Below are positions 37,859 through 46,860 of a stretch of DNA of 64,000 nt, piece after piece. A program made the position numbers and the translations under genes. The notes beneath the pieces were generated by a model. It did not search any database. It saw only the letters and a list, made by a program, of their open reading frames with translations, and was not told the DNA's origin. Every line of letters begins with the position of its first letter. Positions within the stretch are counted from its first letter, which is position 1. The stretch is from an uncultured Porphyromonadaceae bacterium (GTDB lineage Bacteria; Bacteroidota; Bacteroidia; Bacteroidales; Muribaculaceae): NCBI GenBank assembly GCA_900541555.1, contig UQKE01000003.1, forward strand, positions 32,626 through 96,625. Reading direction: 5' to 3'.

Positions 37859-40075
37859 ATGCTAAAAAAATTATTTCATATTTTTTTGCTGACAACATTC
37901 AGCGCGCATGGAAGCGAGACATTCTCATTGCCTCGCGATTCGGCGATCATGCTGCGCGAAGTCTCCGTGTCGGCCGTCAAGCATCTCGACGGATCCCGCG
38001 CCGACGGATCTGAGACTAAAATCTCACGCACATCCATCGAACGCCTGAACATCGTCTCCGCCAAAGATGCCGCACTAATCGTGCCCAACCTTTTCATCCC
38101 CGACTACGGCTCGCGCATCACATCATCCATCTACGTGCGCGGCATTGGCACGCGCATCGACCAGCCTGCCGTCGGAATGACAATCGACAACATCCCAATC
38201 CTCAACAAAGACAATTACGACTTCGATATCCCCGACATTGAGCGCATCACCGTGTCGCGCGGCCCGCAAAGCACAATGTACGGACGGAACACCATGGGCG
38301 GACTCATCGACATACGGACGCTATCGCCATTGTCCTATCAAGGCACAAGGCTGCTGGCCGAATATGGCAGCGCCAACAGCGTCAAAGCCGGAATTTCCCA
38401 TTACAACAAGCCTTCTTCCAAGTTCGGCATCGGCGCAAGCTTGTATTTCTACCGGACTGATGGCGTTTTCAAAAATCTTTTCAACGACGAAAATTGCGAC
38501 AAAGAAAAAAATGGCAGGCTCATGGTTAAAACTGCATGGCTTCCCGCCGAACGCCTTTCCATCGAAAACGCCGCAAGCATTTCCCTTGTCCGCCAAGGAG
38601 GATACCCCTACGAATTTGCCGAAACACAAGAAATCAACTACAACGACACGTGTTTTTACCGCAGGACCTCGATTCTCGACGGACTGACCATCGGATGGAG
38701 CAACGGCCGCCTTTCGGCAACGTCCATCACAAGCTACCAATACTCAGACGACAACATGACGCTCGATCAAGACTTTTTGCCCGTCTCGTATTTCACGCTT
38801 ACGCAAACCAAAAAAGAGCACGCCGTCACCCAAGAAATCATATTGAAAAACACCGACGACAACCGCTTTAAATGGATCGGCGGGCTGTTCGGATTCTATC
38901 GCCATACCGACATGGATGCTCCCGTCACCTTCAAAGACTATGGCATTGAAAACCTGATTCTTTCCAAATGGAACGAAATGGTCAGCTCCTACCCCATTCG
39001 TTGGGACTCCGACAGCTTCCTGCTCGACTCGTCGTTTTCAACGCCCAACTATGGAGCGTCGCTCTACGGAGAAGCCTCCTGCCATTTGGGGAACTTCAAA
39101 CTCAACGCAGGACTCCGGCTCGACTACGAATTTATCCGGCTTTGCTACAACAGCGACTGCTCTACAAGCTACACCATATATCGGCAAAACACCACCGACG
39201 CATACAGCCATCGCGACGTAGAGATACACAACAAAAATTCCTTGAAAAAGAATTTCATGCAATTGCTTCCGAAAGCTTCAGTTGCCTTCACCCCCAACAA
39301 CACTCTTGAAATCTACGCAAGTGCCGCCAAAGGATACAAAGCCGGCGGATTCAACACGCAAATGTTTTCCGACGTCTTGCAACAAGAGTTGATGAGCCGG
39401 ATGGGCATCGGCGAACGTTACGACGTGGAACGAGTCGTCGGATACGAACCCGAAAAAAGTTGGAACTACGAAATCGGCATCCACGGCAAATGGGACGACA
39501 TCCGGCTATTCGCCGACATTTCAGCGTTCTTCATCAACTGCCACGACCAGCAACTCACCGTCTTCCCCGAAGGAGACGTGACAGGGCGAGTCATGACAAA
39601 CGCGGGGAAAACAAGAAGCGCAGGTGCCGAAATATCCGTCAGATACACGCCCGTCGAACGGCTCGACATTTCATTGGGATATGGCTACACAAATGCCAAA
39701 TTTGTCGAATTCAACAACGGCAAACAAGATTATTCCGGCAATTTCATTCCCTACGCGCCGCAAAACACTATCTTTGCAACCGCAAACTATGCGCTGAAAA
39801 CCAATGCCACGGCAATGCCGTACATTGCATTCGGCGCACGAGTTCACGGCGCAGGCAAAATTTATTGGAACGAAGAAAATTCGGCAAGCCAGAATTTTTA
39901 TGCGCGGCTCGACGCCAATGTGAGATTTTCGTTCAAACGGTTTTCAATCGATTTTTGGGCAAAAAACATCACACGGACGCAGTATCGCACATTTTATTTC
40001 GTTTCCATACAACATGAGTTTTACCAAAGAGGCAAGCCGTCCACCTTTGGCGCAACACTAAAAATATCAATTTAA
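37859..40075 (+). CDS. TonB-dependent outer-membrane receptor
   Basis: 738 aa from the ATG at 37859, which starts a signal peptide (MLKKLFHIFLLTTFSAHGS). An earlier in-frame ATG at 37733 would hide it. The plug domain (about 35-165) has KDAALIVPNLFIPDYGS, SSIYVRGIGTR and RITVSRGPQSTMYGRNTMGG. The barrel ends in FYQRGKPSTFGATLKISI with an aromatic-rich last strand. It lacks the carboxypeptidase-like domain of SusC, so it resembles siderophore, heme or cofactor receptors rather than glycan importers. A lipoprotein gene follows after 12 nt. The ligand cannot be told from sequence. Confidence 0.9.
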   Translation: MLKKLFHIFLLTTFSAHGSETFSLPRDSAIMLREVSVSAVKHLDGSRADGSETKISRTSIERLNIVSAKDAALIVPNLFIPDYGSRITSSIYVRGIGTRIDQPAVGMTIDNIPILNKDNYDFDIPDIERITVSRGPQSTMYGRNTMGGLIDIRTLSPLSYQGTRLLAEYGSANSVKAGISHYNKPSSKFGIGASLYFYRTDGVFKNLFNDENCDKEKNGRLMVKTAWLPAERLSIENAASISLVRQGGYPYEFAETQEINYNDTCFYRRTSILDGLTIGWSNGRLSATSITSYQYSDDNMTLDQDFLPVSYFTLTQTKKEHAVTQEIILKNTDDNRFKWIGGLFGFYRHTDMDAPVTFKDYGIENLILSKWNEMVSSYPIRWDSDSFLLDSSFSTPNYGASLYGEASCHLGNFKLNAGLRLDYEFIRLCYNSDCSTSYTIYRQNTTDAYSHRDVEIHNKNSLKKNFMQLLPKASVAFTPNNTLEIYASAAKGYKAGGFNTQMFSDVLQQELMSRMGIGERYDVERVVGYEPEKSWNYEIGIHGKWDDIRLFADISAFFINCHDQQLTVFPEGDVTGRVMTNAGKTRSAGAEISVRYTPVERLDISLGYGYTNAKFVEFNNGKQDYSGNFIPYAPQNTIFATANYALKTNATAMPYIAFGARVHGAGKIYWNEENSASQNFYARLDANVRFSFKRFSIDFWAKNITRTQYRTFYFVSIQHEFYQRGKPSTFGATLKISI

Positions 40076-40087
40076 ACAAAATACAAC

Positions 40088-40969
40088 ATGATGAAAAAAA
40101 CAATTTTGCTCCTTGCGACAGTGCTTCTGTCGATAAACTTGCAATCCTGCCTTAACAACGGCGACGATCCGGAAATAACGCAAACTGTCGCTTTCGTCGG
40201 ATACAACCATCTGACCGACCTCAACGACAATTCCGTCGCGCTCAAAGCTTCTCGATACACCATATTCCTCGACATCACCGCCCAAAAGGCCGACGTCACA
40301 ATCGAAAGCTCATACACGCCGGAAGGCGACCCGTTTATCATAAAAATGCCAGGACTTGACCTGAAAACAGCCGATAATGCCTACACAATCTCCGCTACCG
40401 ATGTCACTCCGGAGGTGACGGAAGGCAATCCCGCAGATTATATCGTGCGCAATTTGGACATTAAAATCACGCCTCGTTACACAACCGACGAAAACGGGCA
40501 AACCGTCGATGCCTCCATCCTCGAAGCGACCTATCGCTTAGCCGACAATTACAGCGCTTTCTATTGCGATACGAAACCGCATTTCATCGATTGCGAAACC
40601 ACGACAGGCACACTCGGTTCAGAAGCGTACACCAGCACATCCACCACTTACGATGTCACGCTGAACAACTCCAAGTCGGCAACCGTCGTAATCAACAACG
40701 CTCAGTTCGACCGCGACATGCCAAAAATGACAATCACGCTAAGAGACATCCCCGTCGCTTTGACAAGAAGCGGCTACCAACTCAACACGGAAAGCATTGT
40801 TCCGGAAATCAACGACATCCCGCTTGAAAACTACACGATGACGGACGTTTCATTTGAAGTATATAAAAACGCCACGGCCATGTCGCTCCGGTTCAAATGC
40901 AACACGCAAGGCGCTCAATACAGCACTAATGCCTCCGGCAGCGTATATCCCGACACAGAAAACAAATAA
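40088..40969 (+). CDS. Hypothetical lipoprotein paired with the TonB-dependent receptor
   Basis: 293 aa with a lipoprotein signal ending LLSINLQSC, where Cys is the lipidated residue. The rest is rich in Thr, Asn and Asp and alternates polar and hydrophobic residues, suggesting an all-beta fold of two similar halves (about 40-160 and 165-285). I do not recognise a named family. Placement 12 nt after the receptor suggests a surface or periplasmic partner that binds the same ligand, in the way HmuY partners HmuR, but no sequence match to HmuY is claimed. Confidence 0.7.
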   Translation: MMKKTILLLATVLLSINLQSCLNNGDDPEITQTVAFVGYNHLTDLNDNSVALKASRYTIFLDITAQKADVTIESSYTPEGDPFIIKMPGLDLKTADNAYTISATDVTPEVTEGNPADYIVRNLDIKITPRYTTDENGQTVDASILEATYRLADNYSAFYCDTKPHFIDCETTTGTLGSEAYTSTSTTYDVTLNNSKSATVVINNAQFDRDMPKMTITLRDIPVALTRSGYQLNTESIVPEINDIPLENYTMTDVSFEVYKNATAMSLRFKCNTQGAQYSTNASGSVYPDTENK

Positions 40970-41018
40970 AGCGGCATTCCGCTCACAGAAGCGGATGCAC
41001 GGAAAAATGCAAAGTTGC

Positions 41019-41064
41019 ATGATGCAAAGAGAGGCGCGAAAATTCGCGCCTCTCTTTGCATCAT
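41019..41064. terminator. Perfect 22-bp inverted repeat between convergent genes
   Basis: The arms 41019-41040 and 41043-41064 are exactly complementary around an AA centre. The inner part is AGAGAGGCGCGAA. It sits 50 nt past the lipoprotein stop and 17 nt past the end of the WG-repeat reading frame, so it probably terminates both transcripts. Confidence 0.75.
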
Positions 41065-41080
41065 AATGCCTGTCTATTCC

Positions 41081-41809
41081 CTACATCAAGTATTTTTGTA
41101 CGAACCAGCGCAGGTCAAGATAGCTGTTGCCCACCTTGACAGTGGTGAGATACTTGCCATTGTAGTCGTAAATATCGACAGAGACATTGTTTGATGTGCC
41201 TGAATTCTTGATGAATCCCACTCGTTTCATGCCGTTGATGTGCCCGCCGTAAACCGTCCGGCAGAAAGTGGCGCCATTCTCTTTTATGCAGCCCTCTTTG
41301 CCGTTTTTCACCACGATCACGCCATAAGACTCATAGCCCCAAATGCGGTCGTAGTTGCCCGCACACGGCACAATTTCCTTGCCCTTGCCGTTGATCACTT
41401 TCGCCACGCCTATGCGGCCGTCGGCATCCCACACATGGAAAGCGTCGTCAAGGTGTCCGTTGTCCGACGTTATGGCTTCTGTTATATTTGAATATTTGAA
41501 TGGCAAAATCAAATTGTCTTTGTCGTCGACCACGCCGAATTTTCCATTTTGTTCCACCCTGTAATAACTTTTCGGCCCGATAAAGCGCTTATAACCCGAA
41601 TACTTGCGCGCAGTCAAACTTTTATCTGCCGGGGTATACATGATTTCTTTGCCATTGTCGTACAAATAAGCTATCCTTGGATTGGTGGAATACGAGCCGT
41701 TGTCATATTGACATGGCACAAGCTCCTTGTCGAAATTGTCGAGAACGCCTGCCTTTCCATTCGACATCACGACAAAACATGCATCCTTTTCCTTGTTGCT
41801 ATCCGTGTA
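41081..41809 (-). pseudogene. C-terminal part of WG-repeat protein, cut off by an in-frame stop
   Basis: This stretch continues the frame of the gene at 41810-42943. Reading through the TAA at 41812-41810 gives YTDSNKEKDACFVVMSNGKAG and then more WG-type repeats (YRVEQNGKFGVVDDKDN, VKNGKEGCIKENG). A GTG at 41770 could start a 229-aa protein, but it has no signal peptide and no promoter was seen. I read it as the back half of one gene of about 620 codons that carries a single nonsense codon. A sequencing error or a functional short product cannot be excluded. Confidence 0.7.
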
Positions 41810-42943
41810 TTAAAGATACTTGAATGGAACCTCCTTTTTGCCGTCTACCTCGCGATAAGGGTATATGCATTCTGCAATCACGTCGCATTTATCGAGGTAG
41901 GATGCCACAATCCCCCACAGATCACCCTTGCGCAGGTAATAATGGTCTCCATATCCGCTTCCTCCTATACGAGGAAAGCCTCCTTGATCGTAAACAATCT
42001 CGTCGTATTCCACGGGAACTCCGATCTTGCCGTTTTCACACACAAGGCCATACTTGCCGTTGCCGTCACAGATTATTCCCGCATGGCCATAAAAGCCGCC
42101 AGTGGTAAAATCCTGATATACTTTCCCCGTATTGGAGATGTACAGCCTTTTATTACTAGAGCCACTCATCGGAAGCGAGAAAAGAGTTGAGTCTGTGGGA
42201 AGTGGTTTCGAAAACTCATTGCTATAAGGATCTACACTTGTTAAACATTCTCCTGTAGAAAGATTGTATATGCCATATCTATTTTTCTGGGCGCAGACAT
42301 ATATGTCGCCTGCTAAACGCGCCACATCGCTTACCCCGTTGACAGCCACACCGCTCTTGGTCAGCAAGAAGTTAATGCTGCCGCCATATCTTAAATTAAT
42401 TATATCTTGGGCTTCCCCTCTTAGCCGTTGGTGTTCTGCATTATTTGTCAGAGGTGCAGCTGCATTAACGAATGCATTAAATGTGTGTCTCTGATAATCG
42501 ATCATGGACGCTTTGCCTATTTCGCCTGACACAATGGAAAAGCCGTCGGCAACTTGCCTCATCGACACATTCTTGAACGATGTCTTGCTTTCGCAAATTT
42601 TGTCCCATGCCTGCCACTTGCCGGGATTCCCTGCCTCTCGGGCAAATATGTATTCCGCAGCTGAAATCATATCGTGCTCGTATTTGCAGTCCAATGCCTT
42701 TTTGCCGTCAGGTCGCAACAATCCCCACTTGCCGTCTTTCTGCATGAGATAATAGCCGTCCTCGTATGGCTCGATTGCAGCATATTCGGCCTTTGCGACC
42801 CATTTGCCGGAATTGTCGGCCATGCCCCATTTCCCTTTGTCGTTTTGTTTTGGAGCCACAGTCTGGGCAAACATAGACCCCGTCGAAACGATGGCAGCCA
42901 ATAGCAATGCCATCGCCTTCTTGATAATAGCTTTTGAGTTCAT
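41810..42943 (-). CDS. WG-repeat protein, secreted (N-terminal part of a split gene)
   Basis: 377 aa with a signal peptide (MNSKAIIKKAMALLLAAIVSTGSMFA). WG repeats follow: DKGKWGMADNSGKW, KDGKWGLLRPDGKK, GNGKYGLVCENGKIGVP and RKGDLWGIVASYL. Each is a short beta hairpin; the family is common on bacterial surfaces and its function is largely unknown. The frame ends at TAA (41812-41810) in the middle of the repeat array, and the same frame stays open for another 240 codons. A structured leader of about 380 nt lies upstream. Confidence 0.75.
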   Translation of the reverse strand: MNSKAIIKKAMALLLAAIVSTGSMFAQTVAPKQNDKGKWGMADNSGKWVAKAEYAAIEPYEDGYYLMQKDGKWGLLRPDGKKALDCKYEHDMISAAEYIFAREAGNPGKWQAWDKICESKTSFKNVSMRQVADGFSIVSGEIGKASMIDYQRHTFNAFVNAAAPLTNNAEHQRLRGEAQDIINLRYGGSINFLLTKSGVAVNGVSDVARLAGDIYVCAQKNRYGIYNLSTGECLTSVDPYSNEFSKPLPTDSTLFSLPMSGSSNKRLYISNTGKVYQDFTTGGFYGHAGIICDGNGKYGLVCENGKIGVPVEYDEIVYDQGGFPRIGGSGYGDHYYLRKGDLWGIVASYLDKCDVIAECIYPYREVDGKKEVPFKYL

Positions 42944-42989
42944 GATGTAAATAATGTTTTATGAATGTATTTTTAAGTATCCAAGTGTT

Positions 42990-43060
42990 ATTCGCGCATC
43001 CCATGACGCATGGGAATACACGGCATCACGGCGATCTTTCCGCAAGGAAAGCCGCCTTCA
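42990..43060 (+). repeat. Hairpin pair resembling the dispersed intergenic module
   Basis: CCCATG-ACG-CATGGG (43000-43014) is followed by CTTTCC-GCAA-GGAAAG (43036-43051) flanked by GGC and CCGCC. The pairing of a CATGGG hairpin with a TCC-GCAA-GGA hairpin also occurs at 14139-14183. On the minus strand it falls in the leader of the WG-repeat gene. Confidence 0.45.
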
Positions 43061-43326
43061 ATGTAGAAACAACGATGTGTCGAATTGCTGTAAGTCCCAT
43101 AAGCCTTTATCTTGCATCATAGCGCAGCACTGTAGACAGCCGAAGCCGGCAGCTGCATCATATTTCTACAAGACGGGACGTAGAAAATTAGTTATTCATG
43201 TTTTAAGCATGTGGGGAGAAGAGCCGTCCCACTACTTTCTCCAAACCGTCCTGCAAGGAGGTGAGGCGAATTGCCCTGCGGTAGTGTAATCTCCCCGAAG
43301 TGTGCCAAGCTCACTTTTTGGCGTTG
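43061..43326 (-). ncRNA. Candidate structured leader or small RNA upstream of the WG-repeat gene
   Basis: The stretch downstream of the promoter box at 43327 folds into a rod. An outer stem GGGGAGA/TCTCCCC (43213-43219 with 43290-43296) and an inner stem CACTAC/GTAGTG (43230-43235 with 43281-43286) enclose a bulged centre with GGC/GCC. A 7-bp hairpin TTTCTAC/GTAGAAA lies at 43163-43186 and a GC-rich stem lies near 43150. The rod recalls 6S-like RNAs but I recognise no specific family. It could equally be a 5' leader that controls the downstream gene. Confidence 0.35.
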
Positions 43327-43334
43327 CAAATATA
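43327..43334 (-). promoter_or_regulatory. -7 box upstream of the structured leader
   Basis: The minus strand reads TATATTTG followed by CA. The predicted transcript would begin near 43320 and run into the structured region and then the WG-repeat gene. Confidence 0.5.
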
Positions 43335-43490
43335 CGCAGAATTGAAACATCAAGCAATGCGCTTATGGGAATTACAAAATATTTGCATTTCTTAACCCAT
43401 AACCGCCGCAATTTTTCTCATGCGCCACACACTTATCAAATTAATTAAAAGTCATCGAAAAATACATGCCGCCAATACACTCGTTTTTAA

Positions 43491-44825
43491 TCAAACGCAT
43501 TTCCGTGACGCATGCATGAATTGTCGCAAGAACAACGCAGCTGCCATGAAAAGTGAAACTGCAAAAGAATAGAACAATCCTTTCGTGCCGAGGCTGAACA
43601 CGAATCCCAAAAGGTATGAACACGGGATGCCAACCGCCATATAACTGAAAAAAGCGATCCAAACCATCGATGCCACCCGTGCCGTTCCCCGCAATGCATT
43701 GGCGAAGCACACTTGCGTCGCATCGCCAAATTGATAGGCAATCAATGGAAGAATCAACGCCGACGCAGCTACAACAACCGCCTCATCATCTGTAAACAAC
43801 GAAATCAAAGAATCGGAAAACAGATAAAAGGCCAACGATACAACTGCCGCAAGCATAAGCAGCAAATGGTATCCTGCCCAAGCGCCGCTACGCACATTCG
43901 ACGCATCGCCTCTTCCCATAAAGCCCGAAACGCGAATGGCCACGGCCGCGCCAATGCTATAATAAAACATGAAACCTAATGTCCCAATCGTCATAAGCAC
44001 CTGATAGCTCGCCAAAGCCACAGTGCCAAGCCAACCGGCCATGACAGCGCTTATCGAAAACGTTCCTGTCTCCATCCCCATTTGCAACGAAACGGGCAAA
44101 GACAATCCGACGATGCGGCGCATGTCGGCAACAGCCGTACGCGCACGCAAGAAACCCTCCCGATAAGGAGCAAACACGCTTCGCCGCCACAAATAAATAG
44201 AGCATACGACAACCATAGCCATGCGTGCACCCAGCGTGCTGATGCCCGCCCCCAAAAGCCCCAATTCAGGGAATCCGAATTTGCCGAATATCAGCAAATA
44301 ATTGAAACAGATATTAAACACATTGCCAAACAGCAAAATCCACATTCCGACGGATGTCCGCGTCAGGCTATCCGTGAACTGCCGCATTGCATTGAACCAT
44401 GCCACAAAAACGACAGAAGCAAGAATCGTCAAATAATACGAACGTATCAAAGGCAGCAATTCCTCCGGCTGCCCGAAACGATCCAAGAAAAAGTACAACG
44501 TTCCCATCACCAATGTCAACGCCATGCCAAACGAGACATTCGCAATCAAAGCATGACGGAACTCCCTGCCCGCCTTTTCGTATTCGCCGCGAGCAAAAAG
44601 GGCGCCAATCAGCGGCGTTATCCCATAAGAAAACCCCAACAATGCAACTATCGCCAAATTAAACACATTGTTTACAAACGATGCGGCAGCAAGCGATGCC
44701 GTATCATAATGGCCCACCATCACCGTATCGGCGAATCCAAGCACAATAACTCCTACCTGCCCAACCACCATTGGCAGACCGAGTTTCAATGTCTCACGAT
44801 AATGCTGCAAATATCTACGGTTCAT
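43491..44825 (-). CDS. MATE family efflux transporter
   Basis: 444 aa with twelve membrane segments in two homologous halves, starting HYRETLKLGLPMVVGQVG and FADTVMVGHYDTASLAAASF, the usual MATE/NorM opening. It exchanges sodium or protons for cationic or other small molecules at the inner membrane. A TAATTTTG box at 44830-44837 lies 5 nt upstream of its ATG, so the mRNA may be nearly leaderless. It stands alone between two regulated loci; the substrate is unknown. Confidence 0.9.
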   Translation of the reverse strand: MNRRYLQHYRETLKLGLPMVVGQVGVIVLGFADTVMVGHYDTASLAAASFVNNVFNLAIVALLGFSYGITPLIGALFARGEYEKAGREFRHALIANVSFGMALTLVMGTLYFFLDRFGQPEELLPLIRSYYLTILASVVFVAWFNAMRQFTDSLTRTSVGMWILLFGNVFNICFNYLLIFGKFGFPELGLLGAGISTLGARMAMVVVCSIYLWRRSVFAPYREGFLRARTAVADMRRIVGLSLPVSLQMGMETGTFSISAVMAGWLGTVALASYQVLMTIGTLGFMFYYSIGAAVAIRVSGFMGRGDASNVRSGAWAGYHLLLMLAAVVSLAFYLFSDSLISLFTDDEAVVVAASALILPLIAYQFGDATQVCFANALRGTARVASMVWIAFFSYMAVGIPCSYLLGFVFSLGTKGLFYSFAVSLFMAAALFLRQFMHASRKCV

Positions 44826-44829
44826 GATG

Positions 44830-44837
44830 CAAAATTA
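44830..44837 (-). promoter_or_regulatory. -7 box for the MATE gene, adjacent to the start codon
   Basis: The minus strand reads TAATTTTG with TTTTTTTG a few bases upstream. The ATG at 44825 would fall at about +1. Confidence 0.45.
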
Positions 44838-44903
44838 CGGCAAAAAAACATCATACGCACATTTCGCCATGCTTGCATATTTTTATAGATTCAAATTCTT
44901 TTA

Positions 44904-44911
44904 TAATTTTG
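44904..44911 (+). promoter_or_regulatory. -7 box for the DUF6377 regulator gene
   Basis: It reads TAATTTTG with TTTT at the -33 position (44881-44884). The leader to the ATG at 44970 would be about 50 nt. Confidence 0.5.
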
Positions 44912-44969
44912 TTTGCCGCATTGCATGAGAACGGCCCTTGTTTTGATGAATGCAATTAAATACTCCGCA

Positions 44970-46526
44970 ATGAAAAAAATACTCTTGCTCCTGCTTTTTT
45001 CCATCTCCATGGCACATCCTGCATTTCCAGCCATGAAAGAGCTGGAAGATTTGGACAAACTGATTGAAAACAAAAACCAATACGACCAGTTGAAACGCCA
45101 ACGGATATCTTCCGCCAAAAAGAAATTGGCGCAAGCATCGGATGCCGAAACACGCTTCAACTTGCTCATGGAAATCGGAAATGAGTACACTTTGTTCAAA
45201 GCGGATTCCGCCGTACTATACTTCGACAGAGCCATCAACGAAGCCCGACGCGGCAACAACGAGAAAAACATCCTTCGCGCCCAACTGAAAAAAATCCGCC
45301 CTGAGATAATCGCAGGCTACTATGCCGAAGCGCGCAGCGAATTTCGAATCATAAAAGACAACGAGATTCCGCCCGAACTATTGGCTGATTTCTACGAATG
45401 CGGCTACCGTCTCTATTCTTTTCCGCTAAACACGCTCGAAAGGCAAGGCGACTTCTATGGCAAATATCTCGACCAAGCCTCCGAATACCGCAAAAAATGG
45501 ATTGCCGCAATGCCCGAAGATTCCGACATGCGACGGCTTTACGAAGCCGAACAATTTCTTAAAAATGGCAATGTCAAATCTGCAAAAAACATACTCGCCG
45601 ACTTGATTGCCCACTCACTGAAAGCCAACACCGGCGAATATGCAATGGCAACGGCGCTGCAAGCAGAAGCGTTGGAAATGGAAGGCAACATGCAAGAAAG
45701 CATCCGATACTATGCCATATCCGCCATGACCGACATCCGATGTGCCATCAAAGAAAACCAATCGATGTACAAACTGTCGCTGATTCTATACAACCGCCAC
45801 GACATCGACCGCGCCTACCGCTATATATTTTCATCGATCGAAGACGCAGCTTTCTGCAATTCCCAAATGCGCGCCTACAATGCAGCAGCCATGTTGCCGG
45901 TGATCGAAAGCGCACAACGCCAAAAACGGCTCTACCACGAACGCATATTGGAAGCCAGCATTGCCGTCTGCGGATTGCTGCTGGTCGTGCTGGTTGCCTC
46001 CGTCGTCATTTTGGCAAAACAAAAGAAACGACTTTCCACGGCCCGCGCAAAATTAAAAGAAGCCAATGTGACAAAGGACGAATACATGGGCCAATTCCTC
46101 GAACTGTGTTCCATCTACATGAAAAAACTCGATTCTTTTACGAAATTAGTCTACCGCAAAGCGACATTGGGGCAAGTGGACGATCTCATAAAAATGATGA
46201 GAACGCCCAAATTTTCCGATGAGCAGCATGGACGTTTTTATCAAGAATTCGACAACGCATTTTTGAAAATTTATCCTACTTTTGTAACCGAATTCAATGC
46301 GCTATTGCGCCCTGACGAGCAAATCTCCACCTCTCCCAACGCGCTTTCCTCGGAACTTAGAATATATGCGCTGATGCGGCTGGGCATTACCGAATCGACT
46401 AAAATTGCAGAATTTCTGCGCTATTCAGTCAACACAATCTACGCATACCGAAACAAGATGCGCAACAAAGCGATAAATCGAGAAAATTTCGAGAGCGACG
46501 TATTGAAAATAGGCCATATTGAGTAA
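44970..46526 (+). CDS. DUF6377 membrane-anchored TPR/HTH regulator
   Basis: 518 aa from the ATG at 44970, which starts a signal peptide (MKKILLLLLFSISMAHPAFP). Residues about 25-320 form TPR-like helical repeats in the periplasm, about 330-355 is a membrane helix (AVCGLLLVVLVASVVILA), then a coiled coil and DUF6377. The C-terminus has a LuxR-like helix-turn-helix, RLGITESTKIAEFLRYSVNTIYAYRNKMRNKAI. This layout suggests a one-component sensor-regulator that reads an envelope signal. The capsule locus starts 790 nt downstream on the same strand and is a possible target, without direct evidence. Confidence 0.82.
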   Translation: MKKILLLLLFSISMAHPAFPAMKELEDLDKLIENKNQYDQLKRQRISSAKKKLAQASDAETRFNLLMEIGNEYTLFKADSAVLYFDRAINEARRGNNEKNILRAQLKKIRPEIIAGYYAEARSEFRIIKDNEIPPELLADFYECGYRLYSFPLNTLERQGDFYGKYLDQASEYRKKWIAAMPEDSDMRRLYEAEQFLKNGNVKSAKNILADLIAHSLKANTGEYAMATALQAEALEMEGNMQESIRYYAISAMTDIRCAIKENQSMYKLSLILYNRHDIDRAYRYIFSSIEDAAFCNSQMRAYNAAAMLPVIESAQRQKRLYHERILEASIAVCGLLLVVLVASVVILAKQKKRLSTARAKLKEANVTKDEYMGQFLELCSIYMKKLDSFTKLVYRKATLGQVDDLIKMMRTPKFSDEQHGRFYQEFDNAFLKIYPTFVTEFNALLRPDEQISTSPNALSSELRIYALMRLGITESTKIAEFLRYSVNTIYAYRNKMRNKAINRENFESDVLKIGHIE

Positions 46527-46656
46527 TATAATTGTTTATATTATCTCAGAATGGAGGATACAGCAACTACAACAAAACCAATTGGTTAATACACTTTTTA
46601 AGTATTTTTCATTTATATATAAATCGATACATAGGTGACAATTGGAATTTTTGTTA

Positions 46657-46664
46657 TACTTTTG
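46657..46664 (+). promoter_or_regulatory. -7 box before a possible 33-aa reading frame
   Basis: It reads TACTTTTG followed by CAACACC. It is one of several motifs in the 790-nt gap between the DUF6377 gene and the capsule locus. Confidence 0.4.
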
Positions 46665-46676
46665 CAACACCAAACA

Positions 46677-46778
46677 ATGGTAAACACTACATATTTTAAT
46701 GGAGTATTAAAAAATGATTTTTCGCTTCGTTGGGAAACGAGGGAAAATTCGAATAATGGTTTTATGTTAGGTTTGTAA
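46677..46778 (+). CDS. Possible small protein of 33 aa
   Basis: ATG at 46677, 13 nt after a TACTTTTG box, gives MVNTTYFNGVLKNDF and ends FMLGL before TAA. A strong terminator lies 43 nt downstream. The promoter, frame and terminator arrangement resembles the 52-aa gene at 57772, but the peptide has no relative that I recognise and so short a frame could be chance. Confidence 0.25.
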   Translation: MVNTTYFNGVLKNDFSLRWETRENSNNGFMLGL

Positions 46779-46820
46779 AGTGTTGCTTTTTTTGGGAATA
46801 AAAAAAGGCAGCAAGAAGTA

Positions 46821-46860
46821 GAGAATGAATCCGACAGATTACATTCTCTTTTTCTTTTTT
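46821..46860 (+). terminator. Strong intrinsic terminator
   Basis: GAGAATG-AATC pairs with GATT-(A)-CATTCTC around CGACA, followed by TTTTTCTTTTTT. It would end transcripts from the DUF6377 gene or from the promoter at 46657. Confidence 0.85.

Noticed and set aside
43061..43326. SRP RNA or tmRNA in the gap upstream of the WG-repeat gene
   Set aside because: The GGAAGGAAGCAG-type loop of SRP RNA and the tRNA-like ends of tmRNA are absent. It is kept only as an unassigned structured region.
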